Source: Flavobacteriales bacterium UBA7612 (GTDB lineage Bacteria; Bacteroidota; Bacteroidia; Flavobacteriales; Weeksellaceae). Taken from it: DNA of 21,933 nt. A model generated the notes under the pieces. The model did no database searches. It saw only the letters and a list, made by a program, of their open reading frames with translations, and was not told the DNA's origin. Of the stretch, positions 8,798-16,291 are shown piece by piece. The translations under genes were made by a program, and so were the position numbers. Numbering within the stretch: position 1 is the first letter of the stretch; every line of letters starts with the position of its first letter. Location of the stretch: assembly GCA_002484335.1 (NCBI GenBank), contig DLJQ01000024.1, positions 52,194 through 74,126 of the forward strand. The letters are read 5' to 3'.

Positions 8798-9817
8798 ATG
8801 AAGAAGAATTTAACATTAAAACAGATAGCAAAAGAATTAGATGTCTCAATATCAACTGTTTCTAAAGCGCTGAAGAACAGTGATGAGATAAGTGAAGCAA
8901 CGAGAAATAAGATTCAAGCTTTTGCTAAACTGTATAATTATAAACCAAATAATATAGCATTAAGTCTTAAGAATCGTAAGACAAAAACAATTGCTATTAT
9001 TATTCCCGAAATAGTTCATGATTTTTTCGCTATGGTAATTAGTGGGATTGAAAATCTTGCAAATCAATATGGTTATAATGTTTTAATTTGTTTATCAAAC
9101 GAATCTTATGAAAGAGAAGTTATTAATATGGAAATGTTAGCTTCTGGTAGTATAGATGGTTTTGTGATTTCATTATCAAAAGAAACTCAAGCAAAAAAAG
9201 ACTATCATCACATTAAAGAAATTATCAATCAAGGAATGCCTGTTGTTATGTTTGATCGTGTAACAAGAGAAGTATATACCGATAAAGTAATTATAGATGA
9301 TGTATTAGCAACACAAGAAGCTATTCAGTACTTTATTAGTAAAGGGCGTAAAAAAATTGGATTTATTACGACACCTGATTATATTAGTGTAGGTCGTTTA
9401 AGAACAGAAGGTTATAAACGTACATTAGAAGCTAATGGAATTAAAGTTAATGAGAATTTAATTTTAAGAATAGAAGATGAATCTAATTTAGAAGCAACAA
9501 TAGAAGAGTTTTTTGAAAAGAACGATTTTGATGCTGTCATGGCTGTTAATGAATTATATGCCGTTAATGTTCTTAGAACAGCTTTAAATAGGGGAATGAA
9601 AGTTCCAGAAGATTTACATCTTATTGCTTTTACTGATGGAGTAATTTCAAAAAATTCTATTCCTAGTATTTCTACTGTAAAACAAAATGCTTTTAAAATG
9701 GGAGAAATAGCAGCACGTTTATTAATCCAAAAATTGGAATCTGAACACGAACATGAACATTATATTACAGAAGTTGTAGGTACTGAATTATTACATCGTG
9801 AAACTACAACGATTTAG
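8798..9817 (+). CDS. LacI-family transcriptional regulator
   Basis: This 339-aa cytoplasmic DNA-binding protein is the probable maltose/maltodextrin-responsive regulator of the locus. The N-terminal helix-turn-helix is at about residues 5-25 (LTLKQIAKELDVSISTVSKA). The hinge helix is at about 50-60 (PNNIALSLKNRKT), the piece that inserts into the central CpG of the operator. Residues about 63-335 form the periplasmic-binding-protein-like sensor and dimerisation domain (IAIIIPEIVHDFFAMVISGI, SIDGFVISLSKET, PVVMFDRVTREV, GFITTPDYISVGRLR, LIAFTDGVISK, PSISTVKQNAFKMGEIAA). The length is typical of the family. It is divergent from susC and upstream of the transporter gene. No SusR-type or hybrid two-component sensor is seen in the window. 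The effector is inferred from context. Confidence 0.93.
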   Translation: MKKNLTLKQIAKELDVSISTVSKALKNSDEISEATRNKIQAFAKLYNYKPNNIALSLKNRKTKTIAIIIPEIVHDFFAMVISGIENLANQYGYNVLICLSNESYEREVINMEMLASGSIDGFVISLSKETQAKKDYHHIKEIINQGMPVVMFDRVTREVYTDKVIIDDVLATQEAIQYFISKGRKKIGFITTPDYISVGRLRTEGYKRTLEANGIKVNENLILRIEDESNLEATIEEFFEKNDFDAVMAVNELYAVNVLRTALNRGMKVPEDLHLIAFTDGVISKNSIPSISTVKQNAFKMGEIAARLLIQKLESEHEHEHYITEVVGTELLHRETTTI

Positions 9818-9878
9818 TGATTTTTTTTAGGTTAAATAGTTATTTTAGTAGCAATAATCCAAAAAAAAAGTTTTAACA

Positions 9879-9905
9879 TTGTAACCAAATCAAAACATAT
9901 TTTTA
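9879..9905 (+). promoter_or_regulatory. Possible promoter of the MFS-pgmB-phosphorylase operon
   Basis: A TTG (9879-9881) and TATTTTTA (9898-9905), 16 bases apart, resemble the Bacteroidota -33/-7 pair. Spacing is slightly short and the last base of the -7 box differs from consensus. Transcription would begin near 9912, leaving a leader of about 63 bases that carries the two hairpins at 9932-9975. Confidence 0.35.
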
Positions 9906-9931
9906 CTTCTCAAATAAAAAAATATAGTTTT

Positions 9932-9975
9932 GATAAGCTGAAACGCTTATCGTAAATAATTAATAATTACGATAA
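9932..9975 (+). promoter_or_regulatory. Overlapping inverted repeats in the MFS leader
   Basis: Two perfect inverted repeats overlap. GATAAGC (9932-9938) pairs with GCTTATC (9945-9951) across a 6-base loop. TTATCGTAA (9947-9955) pairs with TTACGATAA (9967-9975) across 11 bases. They share 9947-9951, so only one can form at a time. The second includes the A of the ATG. The first loop/arm carries AAACGCTT, which fits the LacI core AAnCGnTT, so an operator is an alternative or additional role. Confidence 0.5.
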
Positions 9976-11321
9976 TGGAAAAGCGTAGATTAAGTTTCTG
10001 GGAAATTTGGAACTTAAGTTTTGGATACTTTGGTATACAAATGGGGTTTGCTTTACAAAATGCAAACGCTAGTAGAATACTACAAACTTTTGGTGCAGAT
10101 GTGCATCATCTTTCTTGGTTTTGGATTGTTGCTCCATTAATGGGATTGGTTGTACAGCCAATTATTGGACATTATTCTGATAAAACATGGGGACGATTTG
10201 GTCGCCGTAAGCCTTATTTTTTAGTAGGAGCTGTCCTTGCTAGTTTAGGACTAATTTTAATGCCACAAGCTGGAGCTTTTACAGCATTATTACCTGCCTT
10301 ATGGATGGGGGCAGGATTTTTAATGATTATGGATGCTTCTTTTAATATTGCAATGGAACCATTCCGTGCATTAGTTGCTGATATATTACCTTCCGATCAA
10401 CGTACATTAGGATTTTCTGTACAAACTGCATTAATTGGATTTGGAGCTGTTTTAGGATCATGGTTGCCATATATTCTTAGTAATTGGTTTGGAGTAAAAA
10501 GTACAGCATCAGAAGGTGAGATTCCATTTCATTTAATTTTATCCTTTTTAATAGGTGCAATCGTTTTGATTATATCGGTTATAATAACTCTTTCGACTAC
10601 AAAAGAATATTCTCCTGAAGAACTAGAAGCATTTGATCGTGCTGAAGGAAAAGAAATTATAAAAGAAGAAAAAACATCTTTATCAAATATTTTTAATGAT
10701 TTTAAAAATATGCCACAAACAATGAAACAATTGGGGTGGGTACAATTTTTTACATGGTTTGGATTATTTGGTATGTGGGTATTTGCAACACCAGCAATAG
10801 CACATCATGTTTATGATTTGCCTTTGTCAGATACCTCTTCAATAACTTATAATAAAGCAGGAGACTGGGTTGGAATTATTTTCGGTGTGTATAACGCTGT
10901 TTCAGCAATTTTTGCTTTCTTTTTACCTGCACTAGCACTAAAATTAGGAAGAAAAACAACTCATACAGTTTCTTTATTAATAGGGGGAATAGGATTAATT
11001 TCTATTTATTTTATTCATGACCCCAAATTGTTGATTTTTTCAATGATGGGAGTAGGAATAGCATGGGCAAGTATTCTTGCAATGCCATATGCAATGTTAG
11101 CAGGAGCTATTCCTTCTAAGAAAATGGGAGTATATATGGGGATTTTTAATTTCTTTATTTGTATTCCGCAAATTATCAATTCAATTTTAGGAGGACCAAT
11201 AGTTAAATATATTTATGGTGGAGATCCTGTGTACGCTATTATGATGAGTGGTGTTGCATTTATTATTGCTGCATTACTAGTACAGCGTGTTCAGGATAAC
11301 GAAAAACCAATCAAAGCATAA
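9975..11321 (+). CDS. MFS sugar transporter, probably maltose
   Basis: This 448-aa inner-membrane transporter of the major facilitator superfamily has about 12 hydrophobic segments and resembles the SLC45/GPH-like sugar carriers. The loop between helices 2 and 3 carries the family signature GHYSDKTWGRFGRRKPY (65-81). A charged central loop lies at about 205-245 (TTKEYSPEELEAFDRAEGKE). Genes of this type sit next to maltose phosphorylase in many bacteria and import maltose or short maltodextrins, probably with a cation. It is the first gene of an operon with beta-phosphoglucomutase and maltose phosphorylase; the phosphoglucomutase TTG start follows the stop by 7 bases. Substrate specificity is inferred from that context and not visible in the sequence. 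Confidence 0.88.
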   Translation: MEKRRLSFWEIWNLSFGYFGIQMGFALQNANASRILQTFGADVHHLSWFWIVAPLMGLVVQPIIGHYSDKTWGRFGRRKPYFLVGAVLASLGLILMPQAGAFTALLPALWMGAGFLMIMDASFNIAMEPFRALVADILPSDQRTLGFSVQTALIGFGAVLGSWLPYILSNWFGVKSTASEGEIPFHLILSFLIGAIVLIISVIITLSTTKEYSPEELEAFDRAEGKEIIKEEKTSLSNIFNDFKNMPQTMKQLGWVQFFTWFGLFGMWVFATPAIAHHVYDLPLSDTSSITYNKAGDWVGIIFGVYNAVSAIFAFFLPALALKLGRKTTHTVSLLIGGIGLISIYFIHDPKLLIFSMMGVGIAWASILAMPYAMLAGAIPSKKMGVYMGIFNFFICIPQIINSILGGPIVKYIYGGDPVYAIMMSGVAFIIAALLVQRVQDNEKPIKA

Positions 11322-11328
11322 CTTTATT

Positions 11329-11985
11329 TTGAAAACAAAAGCATTTATTTTCGATTTAGATGGTGTTATTGTAGATACTGCAAAATACCATTTCTTAGCA
11401 TGGCAAAACGTAGCTAAATCTTTAGGAATTAATTTTACTCATGAAGATAATGAACAATTAAAAGGGGTTTCTCGTGTACGATCTTTAGAATTAATTCTTG
11501 CATTAGGAAATGTTCAAATTACTGATGAACAAAAACAAGAATATCTATTAAAAAAGAATGAAGAATACCTGACATATATCGATAAGATGGATGAATCTGA
11601 AATTCTTCCAGGAGTAATGGATGTACTTAATTTTCTTAAGGAGAATAAACAACCAATTATTTTAGGTTCAGCATCTAAAAATGCACGCCCTATTTTAGAA
11701 AAAGTAAATATCCTTCATTATTTTGACGACATCGTTGACGGCAATGATGTATCAAATGCGAAACCAGATCCTGAAGTGTTTTTAGTAGGAGCTAAAAAGG
11801 TAAATCAAACAGCAGCAAATTCAATTGTTTTTGAAGATTCAGTTGCAGGGATTCAAGCTGCAAATAGTGCAGGGATGACAAGCGTTGGAATAGGAGAAAA
11901 ATCAGTATTAAATGAAGCAGATTATAATTTCAATGACTTTACTGAAATTTCAAAAGATTTTCTATTAAAATTAATCAATCAATAA
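11329..11985 (+). CDS. pgmB: Beta-phosphoglucomutase (HAD superfamily)
   Basis: This cytoplasmic enzyme converts beta-glucose 1-phosphate, the product of maltose phosphorylase, into glucose 6-phosphate. All HAD motifs are present, numbered from the TTG start (218 aa): FDLDGVIVD with nucleophile D9 and acid/base D11, LGSASKNA (motif II), the lysine of NAKPDPEVF (motif III), and FEDSVAGIQAA (motif IV). I chose TTG at 11329 because it gives MKTKAFIFDLDG, the normal family N-terminus and length (about 220 aa). A longer reading from GTG at 11287 would overlap the transporter gene and add 14 unrelated residues. There is no ATG near the start. It lies between the transporter and maltose phosphorylase, the standard arrangement for phosphorolytic maltose use. 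Confidence 0.93.
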   Translation: MKTKAFIFDLDGVIVDTAKYHFLAWQNVAKSLGINFTHEDNEQLKGVSRVRSLELILALGNVQITDEQKQEYLLKKNEEYLTYIDKMDESEILPGVMDVLNFLKENKQPIILGSASKNARPILEKVNILHYFDDIVDGNDVSNAKPDPEVFLVGAKKVNQTAANSIVFEDSVAGIQAANSAGMTSVGIGEKSVLNEADYNFNDFTEISKDFLLKLINQ

Positions 11986-12012
11986 TATTTACAAACAACA
12001 ATAAAATTAAAA

Positions 12013-14310
12013 ATGAATCAAGATTATATTATCCCAAATTCGTGGTCAATCATTGAAGAAGGATTTGAAAAAGATCGTGTAAAATCTTCAGAAAGTTTAT
12101 TTTCTATTGGTAACGGAGCAATGGGACAACGTGCAAATTTTGAAGAATTTTATTCAGGTGATACTTTTCAAGGAAGTTATATTGCAGGTGTTTATTATCC
12201 AGATAAAACAAAAGTTGGTTGGTGGAAAAATGGATACCCAGAATATTTTGCAAAAGTTCTGAATGCTCCAGTTTGGATAGGAATTGATATTGAAATTAAC
12301 GGTGAACAGTTTGATTTAAATACATGTAAAGAAGTAAAGAACTTTCGTCGTGAATTAAATATGAAAGAAGGTTTATTAGACCGTTCTTTTATTGCAATTT
12401 TACCTTCAGGATTAGAAATAGAAGTTAATGTTCGTCGTTTTTTAGCTGCCGATTTAGATGAAATAGGTGTTATAAAATATGATATAAAACCATTAAATGG
12501 AAAGGCTAAAATTGTTTATAAACCTTATGTTGATACTGGTGTAAAAAATGAAGATGCCAATTGGGAAGAAACTTTTTGGGAACCAATTACAACAGAGATA
12601 AAAAAAGAACAAGGTTTTGTACAAGCTCGTACATTTAAAACACATTTTAATGTGGTAACATTTATGGAAAATATGTTTTTTATTAACAATGAAAAACAAG
12701 AAGTTAGTCCGTTATCACAAAATAAAACAAATCATAAAGTAGAGTTTACTTATGAGTTGAATATAGACGTGAATGAAATAGCTACAATTCATAAATTTGG
12801 AGGATATGTTGTGTCAACAAATCATCAAGAAAATGAATTAATTACAGCAGCAGAAAATGTTTTGGAACAAGCTAAAACTATAGGTTATGAACAATTGTTA
12901 ATAAACCAAAAAGAAGCTTGGGCTAAGATTTGGGAAATGGCAGATATTACGATAGAAGGTGATGTAAAAGCTCAGCAAGGTATTCGTTTTAATATTTTTC
13001 AATTAAACCAAACCTATTCAGGTAAAGATGCTCGATTAAATATTGGACCAAAAGGATTTACTGGAGAAAAATATGGAGGTTCTACTTATTGGGATACAGA
13101 AGCATATTGTTTACCATTTTATATGGCTACAAAAAACCAAGAAGTTGCAAGAAATTTATTAAAATATAGATACAATCAGTTAGATAAAGCCATAGAGAAT
13201 GCAGAAAAATTAGGATTTACAAATGGTGCTGCATTGTATCCAATGGTAACAATGAATGGTGAAGAATGTCATAACGAATGGGAAATAACTTTCGAGGAAA
13301 TTCATCGTAATGCAGCAATTGCTTTTGCTATTTTTAATTATACACGCTTTACAGGAGATGATACTTATATTCCTGAAGCTGGTTTAGAAGTCTTATTAGG
13401 TATTGCTCGATTTTGGACACAGCGTTTCAATTGGTCAAATGATAAGAAACAATATGTTATGCTTGGTGTAACAGGCCCTAATGAGTATGAAAATAATGTG
13501 AATAACAATTTTCATACATCTTACTGTGCACAATGGTGTATTAACTATGCTGTAGAACAAGTACAAAATGTAAAAGATAACTATTCTAGCGATTTTGCAC
13601 GTATTTCTTCAAAAGTAAATATTACAGATGTTGAGTTAGAGAAGATGAAAGAAGTTGCTTCAAATATTTATTTTCCATACAGTAAAGAATATGATGTTTA
13701 CTTACAACAAGATGGATTCCTAGATAAAGATTTAACTCCAGTTTCTCAGTTAGATAAAAGTCAAAGACCAATTAATCAAAAATGGTCTTGGGATAGAATT
13801 TTACGTTCTGCTTACATAAAACAAGCCGATACGTTACAAGCATTTTATTATTTCGAAGATAAATTCTCGAAAGAACAATTAGAAAGACATTTTGATTTTT
13901 ATGAACCTTTAACAGTTCATGAATCATCATTGTCTCCATGTGTACATTCTATACAAGCGGCTACTTTAGGTCGTATGGAACAAGCATACACATTTTACTT
14001 AAGAACTTCTCGTCTAGATTTAGATGATTATAATAAAGAGGTTCACGAAGGTTTACATATAACATCTATGGCTGGTACTTGGATGTCTATTGTAGAAGGA
14101 TTTGGAGGAATGCGAGTAAAAAATGATCAACTTTATTTTGAGCCTCGTCTTCCAGAGCAATGGGAAGAATTTACATTTAAAATAAATTTCCGCAATCAAA
14201 TCCTAAAAGTTATCGTAAATAAAGGAAATACAATGTTCGAATTGGAAGGAAATCAACCATTAGAGGTTTATGTTTTTGACCAAAAAGTTCTTGTACAACC
14301 TTCTATTTAA
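12013..14310 (+). CDS. mapA: GH65 maltose phosphorylase
   Basis: This 765-aa cytoplasmic enzyme performs maltose + phosphate = glucose + beta-glucose 1-phosphate with inversion. The length is typical for GH65 phosphorylases. Residues about 10-280 form the N-terminal beta-sandwich (SLFSIGNGAMGQRANFEE), followed by a linker and the (alpha/alpha)6 barrel (GFTGEKYGGSTYWDTEAYC at about 348-366). The catalytic segment GEECHNEWEITFEEIHRN (416-433) carries the general acid, likely E422 by comparison with known maltose phosphorylases. The phosphate-binding loop HEGLHITSMAGTW lies in the C-terminal part. These motifs match maltose phosphorylases better than trehalose or kojibiose phosphorylases, but specificity inside GH65 is hard to fix by eye. 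The adjacent pgmB and transporter support maltose. It is the last gene of its operon, with a terminator 23 bases after the stop. Confidence 0.93.
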   Translation: MNQDYIIPNSWSIIEEGFEKDRVKSSESLFSIGNGAMGQRANFEEFYSGDTFQGSYIAGVYYPDKTKVGWWKNGYPEYFAKVLNAPVWIGIDIEINGEQFDLNTCKEVKNFRRELNMKEGLLDRSFIAILPSGLEIEVNVRRFLAADLDEIGVIKYDIKPLNGKAKIVYKPYVDTGVKNEDANWEETFWEPITTEIKKEQGFVQARTFKTHFNVVTFMENMFFINNEKQEVSPLSQNKTNHKVEFTYELNIDVNEIATIHKFGGYVVSTNHQENELITAAENVLEQAKTIGYEQLLINQKEAWAKIWEMADITIEGDVKAQQGIRFNIFQLNQTYSGKDARLNIGPKGFTGEKYGGSTYWDTEAYCLPFYMATKNQEVARNLLKYRYNQLDKAIENAEKLGFTNGAALYPMVTMNGEECHNEWEITFEEIHRNAAIAFAIFNYTRFTGDDTYIPEAGLEVLLGIARFWTQRFNWSNDKKQYVMLGVTGPNEYENNVNNNFHTSYCAQWCINYAVEQVQNVKDNYSSDFARISSKVNITDVELEKMKEVASNIYFPYSKEYDVYLQQDGFLDKDLTPVSQLDKSQRPINQKWSWDRILRSAYIKQADTLQAFYYFEDKFSKEQLERHFDFYEPLTVHESSLSPCVHSIQAATLGRMEQAYTFYLRTSRLDLDDYNKEVHEGLHITSMAGTWMSIVEGFGGMRVKNDQLYFEPRLPEQWEEFTFKINFRNQILKVIVNKGNTMFELEGNQPLEVYVFDQKVLVQPSI

Positions 14311-14332
14311 TAAAAAGGGAAAAAATAGAAAT

Positions 14333-14365
14333 ACCTTGAAAGTCTCGGCTTTCAAGGTGCTTTTT
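14333..14365 (+). terminator. Intrinsic terminator after maltose phosphorylase
   Basis: Perfect 10-bp arms ACCTTGAAAG (14333-14342) and CTTTCAAGGT (14349-14358) flank the loop TCTCGG and are followed by GCTTTTT. This is a clear rho-independent terminator and separates the phosphorylase operon from the susAB pair. Confidence 0.85.
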
Positions 14366-14419
14366 AGCAATGAATTGTAAGTTGTGTTAACTTCAATTTT
14401 CGATTCAAAAAAAAAACAC

Positions 14420-16273
14420 ATGAGAAAATTACTTCTAACAATATCATTATTTTCATCATTCACTTTTGCTCAAATTCAGAAAGTAGAGCCAATGTTTTGG
14501 TGGAAAGGAATGAAAAATCCTGAGCTTCAGATTCTAGTTTATGGGAAAAATATTAGTACATATAATTTAGAATTATCTGACAATGTAAAAATAAAAGATA
14601 TTCAGAAAACAGAGAATCCAAATTATGTTTTTGTAACAATTAATACAAATGAAGTGAACAAATCTTCATTTAAAATTAATATCAAAAATAAAAACAAAGT
14701 TGTTGATTCTTACACGTACGAATTAAAAAATCGCGAAGCTAATTCTGCCAATAGAAATTCTTTTACATCAAAAGATATTGTTTATCTAATTATGCCAGAT
14801 AGATTTGCTAATGGGGATGAAAGTAATGATTCTAAAAAAGAATTAATAGATAAAGCAAATAGACAGATTCCAGACGGAAGACATGGTGGTGATTTACGTG
14901 GAATAATAAATAATATAGATTATATACAAAATTTAGGTGCAACTGCTGTTTGGTTAACACCTGTTAACGAAGATAATCAAAAACAACACTCATATCATGG
15001 TTATGCTCAAACAGATTTATATAAAATAGATGCACGTTATGGTACAAATGAGGATTACCGTGAATTATCTCGTCAATTAAACAAACGTGGCATGATGTTA
15101 ATTCAGGATTATGTAACGAATCATTGGGGTTCTTTACATTGGTTAATTCAAGATTTACCTGCCAAAGATTGGATTCATCAATTTGCAGACGGAGACAATG
15201 GTTTTAAACGTTCTAATTATCGTACAACAGCACAATTTGATTCTAATGTAGCTGAAATTGATAAAAAAGAAGCTTTAGATGGATGGTTTGATAGTACAAT
15301 GCCCGATATGAATCAATCAAATCCTTTGGTTGTTAATTATCTTACACAAAATGCTATTTGGTGGATAGAATATGCAGAACTTGGAGGAATGCGTGTCGAT
15401 ACTTATCCTTATAATGATAAAGTAGGAATGGCAAAATGGGTGAAAGCAATTACAGACGAATATCCAAATTTTAATGTTGTTGGGGAAGCATGGATGCACT
15501 CACCTGCGCATATTGCTTATTGGCAAAAAGATTCAAAAATAGCAGAAATAGATAATTATAATTCTTATTTACCATCTGTTATGGATTTTCCTCTTTTTGG
15601 AGCAATCCCAAAGGCAATTACAGAAGATGAATCGTGGGATAAAGGAATGATTAGAATCTATGATAATTTTACAAACGATTTTCTTTATCCAAATGTAAAT
15701 AACATGTTTGTTTTTATGGAAAATCATGATACAGAGCGTTTCAATGAAATTATAAATGGAAACATAAACGATTATAAATTAGGATTAACATTAATATCTA
15801 CTGTTCGTGGAATTCCACAGGTTTATTATGGTTCTGAAATTGGAATGCGTGGAGATAAAAGTAAAGGTGACGCTGCAATTCGTCAAGATTTTCCTGGAGG
15901 GTGGAAATCGGATAAACAAAATGCCTTTACAAATGATGGTAGAACTACAGAACAAAAACAATTTCATGATTTTACTGCAAAAATCTTTAATTGGAGAAAA
16001 AATAAAGAAGTAATTCATTCAGGGAAAACAAAACATTTTATTCCACAAAATAATGTTTATGTGTATTTTAGATACAATGATAACGAGTCTGTTATGGTTG
16101 TTATGAATGCTAATACAGAAAAGCAAACATTAAAATTAGACCGTTTTTCAGAAGCTTTAAATGGATTTACTTCTGGAAAAGATATCATATCTAACAAAAA
16201 TATCTCTGTAGATACAAACAATACAATTTCTATTGATGGAAAAACATCAATGATTATTGAATTAAAAAAATAA
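14420..16273 (+). CDS. susA: SusA-like GH13 neopullulanase/cyclomaltodextrinase
   Basis: This 617-aa periplasmic enzyme is predicted to cleave maltodextrins, cyclodextrins or pullulan fragments into short sugars. I chose ATG 14420 because it gives the signal peptide MRKLLLTISLFSSFTFAQ (cleavage before Q); the open frame upstream adds only unrelated residues. The N-terminal cyclomaltodextrinase domain (about 20-105, EPMFWWKGMKNPELQILVYG) is diagnostic of the SusA type. The GH13 barrel follows (YLIMPDRFANGD), with nucleophile D327 in GGMRVD, acid E356 in VVGEAW and D437 in FMENHDTERF. A C-terminal beta domain ends in MIIELKK. An unusual A10 tract lies 4-13 bases before the ATG. A terminator precedes the gene, so it should have its own promoter, though I see no clear one in 14366-14419. 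susB follows after 18 bases. Confidence 0.92.
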   Translation: MRKLLLTISLFSSFTFAQIQKVEPMFWWKGMKNPELQILVYGKNISTYNLELSDNVKIKDIQKTENPNYVFVTINTNEVNKSSFKINIKNKNKVVDSYTYELKNREANSANRNSFTSKDIVYLIMPDRFANGDESNDSKKELIDKANRQIPDGRHGGDLRGIINNIDYIQNLGATAVWLTPVNEDNQKQHSYHGYAQTDLYKIDARYGTNEDYRELSRQLNKRGMMLIQDYVTNHWGSLHWLIQDLPAKDWIHQFADGDNGFKRSNYRTTAQFDSNVAEIDKKEALDGWFDSTMPDMNQSNPLVVNYLTQNAIWWIEYAELGGMRVDTYPYNDKVGMAKWVKAITDEYPNFNVVGEAWMHSPAHIAYWQKDSKIAEIDNYNSYLPSVMDFPLFGAIPKAITEDESWDKGMIRIYDNFTNDFLYPNVNNMFVFMENHDTERFNEIINGNINDYKLGLTLISTVRGIPQVYYGSEIGMRGDKSKGDAAIRQDFPGGWKSDKQNAFTNDGRTTEQKQFHDFTAKIFNWRKNKEVIHSGKTKHFIPQNNVYVYFRYNDNESVMVVMNANTEKQTLKLDRFSEALNGFTSGKDIISNKNISVDTNNTISIDGKTSMIIELKK

Positions 16274-16291
16274 AACAAAAACACAAGAATA

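Noticed and set aside
9818..9878. Terminator after the LacI-family gene.
   Set aside because: T-rich and A-rich stretches are present (about 9820-9830 and 9860-9868) but I find no convincing stem.
14407..14416. A10 tract before the susA start as a phase-variable switch.
   Set aside because: It is outside the coding frame and AT-rich leaders are normal here; it might affect translation or promoter spacing but nothing shows it.
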